Shown: positions 8,276-16,761, numbered from the stretch's first letter. The stretch is DNA of 57,132 nt from Actinomadura violacea (GCF_017573465.1 NZ_JAGEPF010000053.1:1-57132); one strand, 5' to 3'. Numbers and translations: made by a program. The notes: generated from the sequence alone by a model not told the origin.

Positions 8276-11163
8276 GCGGGCGGGACCGGGCCGGGCGGCG
8301 CGCCGCGCGGCGCGCGTCCCGCGCCGCGGGGAAGGGCGCGCGGGCGCGGTGGGCGGCGCGGCGGCTGCTGCACGACGCGGACGGCGGCGACCGGGCGGCG
8401 CGGGAGGCGGTGGCGGAGATCGCGAGGTCGCCGCTGCACCGGCTTCGGGCCGTGGCGGGCGAGGCGGTCGCCGCGTGGTGGTACGAGACGCGCGACCCGG
8501 AGTGGCGCGCCGTCGTCGTCGAGACCGCCGGGATCGCGGTGCTCCCGCCGGCGCGGCCGGCCAGCGCGGCACTGGCCGGCCGGCTCGAGGACATCGTGTG
8601 GGAGGGCGTCGGCGAAGCCGGCCTGGACCGCAACGCGGCTGCCGTGCGGGACCTGCTCGTCGACGAGGACGAGGACGTGCGGGAGGCGGCGGCGCTGTTC
8701 TGCGCGCAGGTCCGCGGGGACATGGTGCACCGGCTGTGGCGGAGCGGCCCGGACGACCCGGTGCTGCGGAGGGCGATGTTCGCGAACCCCGCCCCGCCGG
8801 ACCGGAAGGCGCACCTCCGCCTGTGGGGGGTGTACCTCGATGCGGGCGGCCCCGTCCCGGTGGACCGCGACCCGGAGCTGCTCGCGGCGCTGCTGCGCTG
8901 GCCGGTCCGCAACGAGCACGAGGCGATGATCGGCGGGCTGTGGGCGCGGACCCGCGAGCCGGAACTGCGCCGGCTCGTCCTCGACCTCGGGGCGGTGGCC
9001 GTCGCCCCGTCCGAGCGGGTGCTGACGCTGGCCCTCCTCGACCGGCTCGGAGAGCTGCGGCCCGGCTCCGACCTCGGGTCCGTCGGCGACGTGCTCGCCG
9101 ACGACGACCCGGAGCTGCGCGACCGGATGGCCGGGTTCTGCCGCACCGCCGTCGGCGGCCACCTGGAGGCGCTCTGGTCGCTGGAGTCCCCGCGCCGCGA
9201 CACGCCGCTGCGCCGCCTCCTGCTCCAGAACCCGGCGAAGCCCCCGGCCGCGACCGTGAACCTGCTGTGGCGAGCCTGGCTCGAGGCGCCGTCGCCCGAA
9301 CTGTCGGACGCGCTCGTGCGGTGGGGGCGGCCCGCCCTGTTCCCCGCCCAGGCCTCCGCCGCCGAGAAGGAGCTGGAGTCGCTCAGCGTCATCCCGCTGA
9401 CCGCCGCCGCGAAGGTGCTGCTGCGCCCGCCGGTCCGGGCGGCGCTGGTCACGGCGCTCGGGCTCGGCGACCATCCGCTGTCGCAGATCGCCGAACGCCG
9501 CGTCACCGCGCTCGGCGACCGGCGGCTCGTGGACGAGGTGTGCGCGGCCGCCGCCGCCGACCCCGCCCTCACCTGGGTCTGCGTGAAGCACGGGCTGGCG
9601 CCCGAGGACACCGCGACGCGGGCGGTGTTCTTCCTGCTCACGGGGCAGCCCGAGCAGTACCGCGCGCTCGACCCCGACGGCGGCCTGCTCTCCCTCGGCT
9701 ACGCCGCCGCCGACGACGCGACCCGCGACCGGATCCGGAAGGCGATGCTCGCGGCGGGCGAGCTGGACCTCGTCCGGGTCGTCGCCGGCGACGACCGGCG
9801 CGCCCGCATCGCCGAGATGACCCGCGGCGAGGCCCGCTACCTCGCTGAGCAGCTCGCCGCGCGCCGGGAGTGGGAGCGGCTGTGGGCGCTGGTCCAGGAC
9901 CTGCCCATCGGGACCGGCGCCGAGCTGGTCCGGCTGTTCGACGGGTGGCTGCCGCGCGACGAGGACGCCCGCCGCGTGTTCGGCATGTACCTGGAGACCG
10001 AGCCGGCCGTCGTCGCCATGGCCGCCCGGTACCTGGACGAGCGCTGGCCGCTCGCCGTCCGGCAGGCGACGATCCGGTTCCGCGGCCGCGTCAACGACGT
10101 CTCGTTCGCGCCGGACGCGCCGCTGCTGGCCGTCGCGAGCAACCAGCAGAGCGCCGGGGTGATCGACCTGCGCGAGGGCTTCCTCGCCGAGCGCTACGAC
10201 GGCTTCCAGGCGTCGGTCGGGCGGGTCCTGCACGTCGGCGGCGGCGCGTTCGTCGCCGGCGAGCGCACCAACCGGCACGACCGGCCGTGCCGGCTGCTGC
10301 GCTGCGGGGACGGCGGGCCCGCGGTGCTGCACACGGTGCAGGGCTCGGTGACGTCGCTGGCGGCGACCGGCCCGGACGGCGCGTTCGCCGCCGGGACCCG
10401 CTCGGGCCGGCTGCTCACCGGCACGGGCGCCGACGGGCGCGTCACGTCCAGGCCGCTCACCGCGCTCGGGATGCCGAAGGGCGACTGGGCCCGCTCGATC
10501 GCCGCGCACCCCGCGTCGGGGCGGCTCGCCGTCCTCGGCCGGTCGCTGGTCGTCACCGGCCCGTCCGGGCAGCGCTGCGCCTCCAGCGCCGCCGAGCACC
10601 TCGCGGTCCGCGCCGGGTTCGTCGGCGAGGACGTCCTCGCCTGCGCGGGCCGCAGCGGGACGGTCACCGTGCTGCACCGGCAGGGCGCCGCGCTCGCCCG
10701 CGCCGCCCGCATGCGCGTCGACGGGCTCGGCGGGATCGCGACGCTGCCGGGCACCGGCCGGCTCGCCGTCGCCGACCGCCTGCGCCGGCTGCTCTTCCTG
10801 GACGCGGCGACGCTCGCGCCGGTGTGGACGCACCGGGCGTCCGGCGGCCGGCACGCCACCAGCGTGCACGCCTCCCCCGCCGGCGACCTCCTCGCCGTCG
10901 GCCACGACAACGGCGAGACCGACCTGTTCGACCTGCGCGCCGGCCGGCTCCCGTCGCTGGTGGGCCGGGCGCTCGCCGGCCTCGTCCCCCGCGACCTGGA
11001 CGCCGTCGCCGCCTCCCGCGCGGTCGCCGCCGCCGGGCATCCGCCGCACGTCGCGAGCACCGTCGCGCTGCTGCACGCCTGCCTGGAGCACCGGTTCCGG
11101 TTCGACATCGAGATCGGCGGCGCCCTCACGCTCACCGCCGGCGACTACGACATCGGTCTGTGA
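8272..11163 (+). CDS. HEAT-like repeat and beta-propeller scaffold protein
   Basis: The 963-aa protein starts with a GTG that overlaps the stop of the AAA gene. After a very basic, Arg/Ala-rich N-terminus (about 25 residues), residues 25-590 are helical HEAT-like repeats. The repeats are visible as spaced segments such as LLVDEDEDVREAAALFCAQV, VLADDDPELRDRMAGFCRT and LLQNPAKPPAATVNLLWR. From about residue 600 the sequence becomes a WD40-like propeller (VNDVSFAPDAPLLAVASNQQ, VHASPAGDLLAVGHDNGETD). There is no catalytic motif. It is probably the scaffold that binds substrate or links the AAA and Hsp70-like ATPases. I do not recognise a named family. Confidence 0.8.
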   Translation: MSGRDRAGRRAARRASRAAGKGARARWAARRLLHDADGGDRAAREAVAEIARSPLHRLRAVAGEAVAAWWYETRDPEWRAVVVETAGIAVLPPARPASAALAGRLEDIVWEGVGEAGLDRNAAAVRDLLVDEDEDVREAAALFCAQVRGDMVHRLWRSGPDDPVLRRAMFANPAPPDRKAHLRLWGVYLDAGGPVPVDRDPELLAALLRWPVRNEHEAMIGGLWARTREPELRRLVLDLGAVAVAPSERVLTLALLDRLGELRPGSDLGSVGDVLADDDPELRDRMAGFCRTAVGGHLEALWSLESPRRDTPLRRLLLQNPAKPPAATVNLLWRAWLEAPSPELSDALVRWGRPALFPAQASAAEKELESLSVIPLTAAAKVLLRPPVRAALVTALGLGDHPLSQIAERRVTALGDRRLVDEVCAAAAADPALTWVCVKHGLAPEDTATRAVFFLLTGQPEQYRALDPDGGLLSLGYAAADDATRDRIRKAMLAAGELDLVRVVAGDDRRARIAEMTRGEARYLAEQLAARREWERLWALVQDLPIGTGAELVRLFDGWLPRDEDARRVFGMYLETEPAVVAMAARYLDERWPLAVRQATIRFRGRVNDVSFAPDAPLLAVASNQQSAGVIDLREGFLAERYDGFQASVGRVLHVGGGAFVAGERTNRHDRPCRLLRCGDGGPAVLHTVQGSVTSLAATGPDGAFAAGTRSGRLLTGTGADGRVTSRPLTALGMPKGDWARSIAAHPASGRLAVLGRSLVVTGPSGQRCASSAAEHLAVRAGFVGEDVLACAGRSGTVTVLHRQGAALARAARMRVDGLGGIATLPGTGRLAVADRLRRLLFLDAATLAPVWTHRASGGRHATSVHASPAGDLLAVGHDNGETDLFDLRAGRLPSLVGRALAGLVPRDLDAVAASRAVAAAGHPPHVASTVALLHACLEHRFRFDIEIGGALTLTAGDYDIGL

Positions 11164-11188
11164 GGGAGCCGGCCGTGAGAGGGGAACG

Positions 11189-12781
11189 ATGACCACCCGC
11201 ATCGGCATCGACTTCGGCACCGCCAACACCGTCGTCGCCGGCTGGGACCACGGCGCGGGCCGCGCCGAGCCCGTCCCGCTGCCCGGCCTCGACCTCGAAC
11301 GGGAGGGCGCGCACGGCGTGCGGCAGCGCGTCGTCCCGTCCCGGATCGCGTTCTCCGCGACGAGCGAGCGGCGGTGGGTCGGCGCGCAGGTCACGCCGCG
11401 GATCGAGGACGCGCCCGCCACCGAGGTGTTCCAGTCGACCAAGAGCGCCGTCACCGGCCGCGCCGTGGACGTGCCGCGCCGGCTCGGCGACCGGGCCGTC
11501 ACCGGGCGGCAGGCCGCGACCCGGTTCCTCGGCGACGTGATGGCCGCCGCCGTCCTCGCCGTCGACGCCGCCGACCTGGAGATCGTCGCGACCGCGCCGG
11601 TCGAGTCGTTCGACGCCTACCGGGACTGGCTCGTCCGCGAGGTCGGGGAGAGCGCGGGCGGCGCCCGGCTGCGCGTGGTCGACGAGGCGACCGCCGCGGC
11701 CGTCGGCTACAGCGCGCGCCTCAACCCCGGCGAGGTGTTCCTGGTGTTCGACTTCGGCGCCGGGACGCTCGACACGTCCGTGGTGAAGGTGATGGACCCG
11801 GCGAACGCGGCGGCGGGGGCCGCGGTCCGCACCATCGCGAAGGCGGGCCTGGACCTCGGCGGCGACCACATCGACGCGCTGCTCGCCGAGCACGCCGCCG
11901 CGCGGGCCGGGATCCCGCTCGGCGACACCGCCGGCTACAACCGGCTGTTCCGCGCGCTGCTGCGCTCCGCCGAGCAGGCCAAGATCGCCCTCACCGTGCG
12001 GGACAGGGCGGTGATCGAGGCGGACGGGCACCGGACGGAGCTGACCCGCGCGGAGTTCGACGCGCTGCTGCGCGACCGCGACGTCCTCGGCCGGGTCTCG
12101 CGGGCGCTGCGCAGGACCCTGGACGGCGCCGCCGCCAAGGGCTACCCGGCCGACGTGATCGCCAAGGTGTTCCTGGTCGGCGGCACCAGCCTGATCCCCA
12201 CCGTCCAGGACGTGCTGCGGCTGCAGTTCCCGCCGGACGCGCTGCACCTGGACCGCCCGCTGGAGGCCGTCGCCGCGGGCGCCGCGAGCATCGCCGGCGG
12301 CTACGAGCTGAGCGACCACATCCAGCACGACTACGCGATCCGGCACGTCGACGCCGCCACCGGCGCCTACGAGTTCGAGACGCTGGTCGAGGCCGGCACC
12401 GAGTACCCGACGCCCGAGCCGGTGAAGATGCTGACCATCAAGGCGATCCGGGACGGGCAGCGGCGGCTCGGGATCGCCGTGTACGAACTCGCGCACGCCA
12501 GCCAGCGGGAGGGCGGCACCGACCTGGAGATCGTGTTCGACGCGGACGGCGGCGCCCGCACCTCCGCCGTCACCGCGCAGCGCCTGCAGGAGCGCTCCCG
12601 CCTGTGGCTGAACGAGGACAGCCCCACGTTCCTGGAGGCCGATCCCCCGGCGGAGGCGGGCGCGCCCCGGTTCCGCCTCGACTTCCGGGTGGACGCGCAG
12701 AAGCGGCTGACCGTGTCCGCGTTCGACCTGCACCGCAACACCCTCGTCCTCGACCGGCAACCCGTCGTCCGGCTCTCCTGA
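11189..12781 (+). CDS. Hsp70-like (DnaK-type) ATPase
   Basis: The 530-aa protein carries the actin/Hsp70 nucleotide-binding motifs: phosphate 1 IGIDFGTANT (5-14), connect 1 VDEATAAAVGYSA (164-176), phosphate 2 VFDFGAGTLDTS (186-197) and adenosine FLVGGTSLIP (328-337). The C-terminal part (about 380-530) resembles a short beta-sandwich substrate domain but lacks the long alpha-helical lid of DnaK. It is thus a specialised paralogue and not the housekeeping chaperone. It starts 25 bases after the propeller gene with a GAGAGGGGAACG ribosome site. Its likely job is ATP-dependent handling of a client of this operon, perhaps without standard DnaJ/GrpE, since none is nearby. Confidence 0.85.
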   Translation: MTTRIGIDFGTANTVVAGWDHGAGRAEPVPLPGLDLEREGAHGVRQRVVPSRIAFSATSERRWVGAQVTPRIEDAPATEVFQSTKSAVTGRAVDVPRRLGDRAVTGRQAATRFLGDVMAAAVLAVDAADLEIVATAPVESFDAYRDWLVREVGESAGGARLRVVDEATAAAVGYSARLNPGEVFLVFDFGAGTLDTSVVKVMDPANAAAGAAVRTIAKAGLDLGGDHIDALLAEHAAARAGIPLGDTAGYNRLFRALLRSAEQAKIALTVRDRAVIEADGHRTELTRAEFDALLRDRDVLGRVSRALRRTLDGAAAKGYPADVIAKVFLVGGTSLIPTVQDVLRLQFPPDALHLDRPLEAVAAGAASIAGGYELSDHIQHDYAIRHVDAATGAYEFETLVEAGTEYPTPEPVKMLTIKAIRDGQRRLGIAVYELAHASQREGGTDLEIVFDADGGARTSAVTAQRLQERSRLWLNEDSPTFLEADPPAEAGAPRFRLDFRVDAQKRLTVSAFDLHRNTLVLDRQPVVRLS

Positions 12782-12794
12782 GAGGGGCACCGCC

Positions 12795-13208
12795 ATGTCG
12801 CACTACACGAAGGTCCGCACCGCCATCACCGACCAGGAGCGCCTCGTCGAGGCCCTGCGCGCCGTGGGGTTCCCGGAGGTCGAGTCGCACCTGGAGGCGG
12901 TGCCGCTGTACGGGTACCAGGGCGACGCGCGGCCGGAGCGCGCCGAGGTCGTCGTCCGGCGCCGGCATGTCGGCTCGGCGAGCAACGACATCGGTTTCCG
13001 GCGCGCCGAGGACGGCACGTTCGAGGCGATCATCAGCGGCTACGACCGGCGGCGCTACGGCGGCGAATGGCTGCAGCGGCTCGCGCAGCGCTACGGCCAC
13101 CTCGCCGCGCTCGCCTACGCCGAGACGCACGGATTCGAGGTCGCGTCCGAGGAGACCGACGCGCGGACCGGCGAGATCCGCCTGACGCTCCGGCGGTCCG
13201 TCCACTGA
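12795..13208 (+). CDS. Ycf35 (DUF1257) family protein
   Basis: The 137-aa protein shows the DUF1257/Ycf35 pattern: MSHYTKVRTAITDQERLVEAL, a GYQGD turn followed by AEVVVRR, then DIGFRRAEDGTFEAI, then the RLAQRYGHLAALAYAETHGF helix, and a final strand IRLTLRRS. Ycf35 is conserved in cyanobacteria and red-algal plastids and has no assigned biochemical role. It ends the operon, 13 bases after the Hsp70-like gene, with GAGAGGGG as its ribosome site. Finding Ycf35, a DUF2997 protein and a Ycf46-type ATPase in one operon supports a shared pathway that is not photosynthesis in this organism. Confidence 0.87.
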   Translation: MSHYTKVRTAITDQERLVEALRAVGFPEVESHLEAVPLYGYQGDARPERAEVVVRRRHVGSASNDIGFRRAEDGTFEAIISGYDRRRYGGEWLQRLAQRYGHLAALAYAETHGFEVASEETDARTGEIRLTLRRSVH

Positions 13209-13305
13209 ACGCCCGCCCACGTGACCGGCTCCGGCCTTTCTGACCGGGCTTGTAAGTGGGGTGTAATTCGCGCTTCTTACGGTGTGCACGACGAAAGGAG
13301 CGCTC

Positions 13306-13680
13306 ATGCGCAAACGCACGCTCTTCGCTGCCGCGGCCCTCGCCCTGGCGACCGTCTCCACCGCTCCCGGTGTGGCGTCCGCCGCGTCCCCCGCCTCCGG
13401 CGACCCCGGGCCCGTCGCCCAGGGACGGCTGATCCTCGGCTCGATGTCCGGGCCGATGAAGAGCCTCGTCTACCAGTCGTGCGCCACCCCGGCGAAGATC
13501 CTCACGACCGGGACCTATACCTCCTACGACAACGAGCCGCTGACCGGCTGCGAGGCCGTGCTCGTCAACACCAAGGGCACCGAGTACGTGCTGTGCAACG
13601 GGCGCGGCACCGTGCCCGCCGACTTCCAGACCCGGCCGACCGTCGTCATCCGGGAGGGCAAGCCCGTCCTCTGCCCCTGA
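13306..13680 (+). CDS. Small secreted protein with four cysteines
   Basis: The 124-aa protein begins MRKRTLFAAAALALATV and has a signal-peptidase site after about VASA (residue 26-27). The mature part of roughly 95 residues has four cysteines (59, 82, 97, 123), which could form two disulfides, and is rich in beta-type residues. An AAAGGAG at 13294-13300 fixes this ATG over an in-frame one eight codons upstream. Its function is unknown. It stands between the Ycf35 operon and hsdM with its own leader, and it is probably unrelated to both. Confidence 0.8.
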   Translation: MRKRTLFAAAALALATVSTAPGVASAASPASGDPGPVAQGRLILGSMSGPMKSLVYQSCATPAKILTTGTYTSYDNEPLTGCEAVLVNTKGTEYVLCNGRGTVPADFQTRPTVVIREGKPVLCP

Positions 13681-13734
13681 CCCGGAACGGGCCGGTGCTC
13701 GCGGCCCGGGCGCCGACTCCCTAGAGTCGCCGAT

Positions 13735-15237
13735 GTGACGGAGTCGGGCACGGGCATCGGGGCGGGGGCGGGGTCGGGGGTCGCGGACCTGCAGGACGTC
13801 CTGTGGAAGGCCGCCGCGAAACTGCGCGGATCCATGGACTCCTCCCAGTACCGGGACTTCGTGCTCGGGCTCGTCTTCCTCAAGTACGCCTCGTCCGCGT
13901 TCGGCGGCGTTCCCGAATCGGCCCGGTGGCCCGCCGTCGTCTCCGGCCCCGGCCCGATCGGCGCGCGGATCGACGCGGCCATGGCCGCGGTCATGGCAGC
14001 CGAGCCGTCGCTGGACGGCGCGCTCCCGCTGATCTTCGGCGCGGAGAACGTCGACCAGCGGCGGCTCGCGGACCTGGCGGCGGTCATCGGCGACGCCCGC
14101 TTCACGGGCAACGGTGCGGACGGCGGCGAAGGCGGAGCGGGCGGGGGCGCGGCGCGGGACCTGCTCGGCGAGGTCTACGAGTACTTCCTGGAGACGTTCG
14201 CCCGCGCGGAGGGCCGCCGCGGCGGCGAGTTCTACACCCCGAAGAGCGTGGTGAAACTGCTGGTCGAGGTGCTGGAGCCGTACAAGGGGCGGGTGTACGA
14301 CCCGTGCTGCGGTTCGGGCGGGATGTTCGTCCAGGCGGAGAAGTTCGTGCTGAGCCGCCGGGGCCGCAGCGGGGACATCGCGGTGCACGGGCAGGAGGCC
14401 AACGCGCGGACGTGGCGGCTGGCCCGGATGAACCTCGCCATCCACGGGATCGGCGGCGACCTTTCCGCGCGGCACGCCGACACGTTCTACGAGGACGCGC
14501 ATCCGGGCCTTCTCGCCGACCACGTCCTGGCCAATCCGCCGTTCAACATGTCGGACTGGTACCGCGATCCTGAGGACCCGCGGTGGCGGTTCGGCGTTCC
14601 GCCGGCCGGGAACGCCAATTTCGCCTGGATGCAGCACATCATCGCCAAACTCGGCCCGCGGGGCGGCGCCGGAGTGGTGATGGCGAACGGCTCGATGTCG
14701 TCCCGGCAGTCGGCGGAGAGCGGGATACGCGCCGCCATGGTCGAGGCCGACCTCGTCTCCTGCGTCGTCGCGTTGCCACCGCAGTTGTTCCGCACGACGC
14801 CGATCCCCGCGTGCCTCTGGTTCTTCGCCAAGGACAAGGGCCCGGACGGCGGCCGCGATGACCGGCGGGGACAGGTTCTCTTCATCGACGCCCGTTCGAT
14901 GGGGACGCTGCTCGACCGCACCGAACGCGTCCTGACCGGCGACGACATCACCAGGATCGCCGGGACGTACCATTCCTGGCGCGGCGGGCCGAGCGCCCCC
15001 GGACCGTACGCGGACGAGCCCGGTTTCTGCCGCTCGGCAGGGCTGGAGGAGATCCGCGGCCGCGGCCACGTCCTCACCCCCGGGCATTACGCGGGCGCGG
15101 CGGAAACGGCGGACGAGGCGTCCGAACCGGTGCGCGACCGGGTCGAGCGGCTGACGAAGGAACTGCTGGCCCGGCTGGACGAGTCGGCGCGGCTGGACGA
15201 CGTCGTCCGGGTGCAATTGGACCGGCTGAAGGGATGA
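13735..15237 (+). CDS. hsdM: Type I restriction-modification DNA methylase, HsdM
   Basis: The 500-aa enzyme methylates adenine at N6 in a bipartite target. An N-terminal HsdM helical domain (LWKAAAKLRGSMDSSQYRDF) is followed by the methylase core, with SAM motif I DPCCGSGGMF at 189-198 and catalytic motif IV NPPF at 267-270. Both are intact. A poly-Gly/Ala insert at about 125-140 is unusual but lies in a variable linker. The GTG start at 13735 follows TAGAGT (13722-13727) at a distance of seven bases and has no Shine-Dalgarno, so the mRNA may be leaderless. It overlaps hsdS by ATGA. No hsdR is found in the window. Confidence 0.94.
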   Translation: MTESGTGIGAGAGSGVADLQDVLWKAAAKLRGSMDSSQYRDFVLGLVFLKYASSAFGGVPESARWPAVVSGPGPIGARIDAAMAAVMAAEPSLDGALPLIFGAENVDQRRLADLAAVIGDARFTGNGADGGEGGAGGGAARDLLGEVYEYFLETFARAEGRRGGEFYTPKSVVKLLVEVLEPYKGRVYDPCCGSGGMFVQAEKFVLSRRGRSGDIAVHGQEANARTWRLARMNLAIHGIGGDLSARHADTFYEDAHPGLLADHVLANPPFNMSDWYRDPEDPRWRFGVPPAGNANFAWMQHIIAKLGPRGGAGVVMANGSMSSRQSAESGIRAAMVEADLVSCVVALPPQLFRTTPIPACLWFFAKDKGPDGGRDDRRGQVLFIDARSMGTLLDRTERVLTGDDITRIAGTYHSWRGGPSAPGPYADEPGFCRSAGLEEIRGRGHVLTPGHYAGAAETADEASEPVRDRVERLTKELLARLDESARLDDVVRVQLDRLKG

Positions 15238-16286
15238 TCCGGCTCGGCGATGTCGTCGCCTTCACCAACGGCAAGGCGCGGCCCTCTCCCGGCACCGGCT
15301 TTCCGACGTACGGGGCCAACGGCGTCATCGGGACGGCGGGGCGGTTCAACGCCGAACGGGAGTGCAGCATCGTCGGGCGCGTGGGGTCGTACTGCGGCAT
15401 CGTCCATTTCGCCCGCGAACGGTGCTGGGTCACCGACAACGCCATCATCGCGACGGCCCGCGAGGGCGTGAATCCCCGGTACGTCTATTACCTGCTCAAA
15501 GGGCTCGGCCTGAATCACCACCGCATCGGGTCGGGGCAGCCGCTGCTCACCCACGCGATCCTCAACGGGCTCCCCGTCGAGGACCTGCCGCGCCCCCGCC
15601 AGGACGCCGTCGCGGACGTCCTCGGCACGCTCGACGACAAGATCGCCGCCAACGCGGAGCTCGCCGCCTCCGCGGACGACCTGGTCAGGGCCCGGTACGC
15701 CGAGCTCGCCGCGGCCGCGCCCGGCTCCGTCCGGCTGGCCGAGATCGGCCGTCCTGTCACGGCGAGCGTCCCCGCCGCCGGCATCGGCCCCGGCGAGAAC
15801 TACATCGGCCTGGAGCACATCGCGAAACGGCACATGTGGCTTTCCGGCTGGGCGGACGCGTCCGCCGTGCTGAGCACGAAGAAGCGGTTCCGCGCGGGCG
15901 ATGTGCTCTTCGGGAAACTGCGGCCCTATTTCCACAAGGTCGGCCTGGCGTTCGTGGACGGCGTCGCCTCGACCGACGTCCACGTCGTCCGCCCGATGGA
16001 CGGCCGGCACCGCGGCTGGCTGCTGGCGTCGCTGGCCAGCGACGGGGTCGTGGCGCACGCGTCCGCGCTCGGCGACGGGACGCGCATGCCGCGGGTGAAA
16101 TGGCCCGACCTGGCCCGCCACGAGGTGCCGTGGCCGGGCGAGCCGCGCGCCCGCGAGTTCGGCGGCCTCGTCGACGCGCTCGCGGACAGGATCGCGGCCG
16201 CCACCGCCGAGAGCGCCGCGCTCGCCGCGCAGCGGGACGCGCTGCTCCCCGAACTGCTGGCCGGAAGGATCGAGGCGACCCCATGA
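15234..16286 (+). CDS. hsdS: Type I restriction-modification specificity subunit, HsdS
   Basis: The 350-aa protein has two target-recognition domains. The first (about 1-115, with GTGFPTYGANGVIGTAGRF and SIVGRVGSYCG) and the second (about 140-290, with YIGLEHIAKRH and GDVLFGKLRPYFHK) are each followed by a conserved helical spacer (LGTLDDKIAANAEL and ALADRIAAATAESAAL). It determines which bipartite sequence HsdM methylates. It is a little short for the family but complete. Its ATG overlaps the hsdM stop, so the two are co-translated. Downstream, where hsdR might be expected, there are only small gene remnants. Confidence 0.92.
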   Translation: MIRLGDVVAFTNGKARPSPGTGFPTYGANGVIGTAGRFNAERECSIVGRVGSYCGIVHFARERCWVTDNAIIATAREGVNPRYVYYLLKGLGLNHHRIGSGQPLLTHAILNGLPVEDLPRPRQDAVADVLGTLDDKIAANAELAASADDLVRARYAELAAAAPGSVRLAEIGRPVTASVPAAGIGPGENYIGLEHIAKRHMWLSGWADASAVLSTKKRFRAGDVLFGKLRPYFHKVGLAFVDGVASTDVHVVRPMDGRHRGWLLASLASDGVVAHASALGDGTRMPRVKWPDLARHEVPWPGEPRAREFGGLVDALADRIAAATAESAALAAQRDALLPELLAGRIEATP

Positions 16287-16298
16287 CCAAGGCACCCC

Positions 16299-16382
16299 AT
16301 GACCGATGAGCGCGGATACCTGCTGGACAACCGGCATGCCGAGGCGGGTGGGGCCGCGAACCCTGGCACGCCGCGCGTGTAA
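16299..16382 (+). pseudogene. Truncated start of a SAM-dependent methyltransferase
   Basis: The frame from the ATG at 16299 reads MTDERGYLLDNRHAEAG and then runs into unrelated residues and a TAA at 16380. That opening closely resembles the N-terminus of a common actinomycete class I methyltransferase family (YLLDNRxAEAG). Nothing of the SAM-binding core follows, so this is a remnant of about 17 codons. A CCCCATGACC direct repeat at about 16279 and 16296 flanks the junction with hsdS, which suggests a deletion or insertion event. Confidence 0.45.
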
Positions 16383-16632
16383 GCGCGACGTAATCGGCGT
16401 TCGCCTGAACGTCATCGGCGTGTCGACCCCGTCGCGGCGCAGCGGCGTCGAGGGGTTCGCCGACCTCGTCGACCCGCTGGTCACGCGCTGCCAGCTGCCG
16501 GGAATGGTCGAGCGGATACGGCAAGGCGAGACGCTTCGCTTCGGTCTCCTGCGCCTCGCCCCGGACGCCGAAGTCCCGAACCTCACCGCCTTCCAGCGGC
16601 TCGTCTCGATGAAGCTGGAAACAGCGCGCTGA
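16306..16632 (+). pseudogene. Possible gene fragment of unknown family
   Basis: The part from about 16390 has coding-like G/C third positions and reads, for example, GFADLVDPLVTRCQLPGMVE and LTAFQRLVSMKLETAR. The first third overlaps the methyltransferase remnant in another frame and does not look coding. No convincing start or ribosome site is seen within the coding-like part. It is either the 3' end of a deleted gene or a small gene of unknown function. Together with the neighbouring remnant it marks a rearranged spot between hsdS and the next operon. Confidence 0.35.
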
Positions 16633-16648
16633 GAAGGGCGAAACCCCT

Positions 16649-16678
16649 TTGCGCCGCAATGGCGGTTCTCCGTAGCCT
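16649..16678 (+). promoter_or_regulatory. Candidate promoter of the tRNA-like leader operon
   Basis: TTGCGC at 16649-16654 and TAGCCT at 16673-16678 are 18 bases apart and resemble -35 and -10 boxes (4/6 and 3/6 matches to consensus). Transcription would start near 16685, a few bases before the tRNA-like cloverleaf. The match is weak, but the position fits well. Confidence 0.4.
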
Positions 16679-16687
16679 GGGGCCCGA

Positions 16688-16758
16688 CAGCGTGTAGCTC
16701 AGCAGTAGAGCATCGGGCTTCAGACCCGAAGGGCGCGGGGGCGGAACCCGCCACGCTG
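16688..16758 (+). tRNA. tRNA-like cloverleaf with UCA anticodon, noncanonical loops
   Basis: The 71 bases fold into an exact tRNA geometry with all 21 pairs Watson-Crick. The acceptor is CAGCGTG/CACGCTG, followed by linker TA, D stem GCTC/GAGC with a 7-base loop, one linker base, anticodon stem TCGGG/CCCGA, a 5-base variable region, and T stem GCGGG/CCCGC. T8, A14, A21 and T33 are present. The anticodon loop CTTCAGA gives UCA, which would read UGA. The T loop is GGCGGAA instead of TTCGAAT, and the D loop AGCAGTA lacks the GG pair, so the usual elbow contact is lost. It is too short for tRNA-Sec. It ends three bases before the ATG at 16762. It could be a suppressor-type tRNA, a tRNA mimic in the mRNA leader, or an RNA component of the operon. 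Confidence 0.72.
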
Positions 16759-16761
16759 GCT

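Noticed and set aside
7090..11502. Very long minus-strand open frame (1,470 codons) antisense to the Ycf46 and propeller genes
   Set aside because: It is a high-GC shadow: composition is Arg/Pro/Gly/Ser-rich with no domain, and it covers three clear plus-strand genes.
8272..13208. A glycyl radical enzyme partner for the activase within the operon
   Set aside because: No RVxGY/F-type motif or 10-stranded barrel signature was found near any C-terminus.
16299..16632. A frameshifted but functional methyltransferase between hsdS and the tRNA-like element
   Set aside because: Only the first 17 codons resemble the family; no SAM-binding motif exists in any frame of the region.
16688..16758. Calling the cloverleaf tRNA-Sec
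   Set aside because: It is 71 bases with a 5-base variable region and 7-bp acceptor; bacterial tRNA-Sec is over 90 bases with a long variable arm, and no selA, selB or selD gene is nearby.
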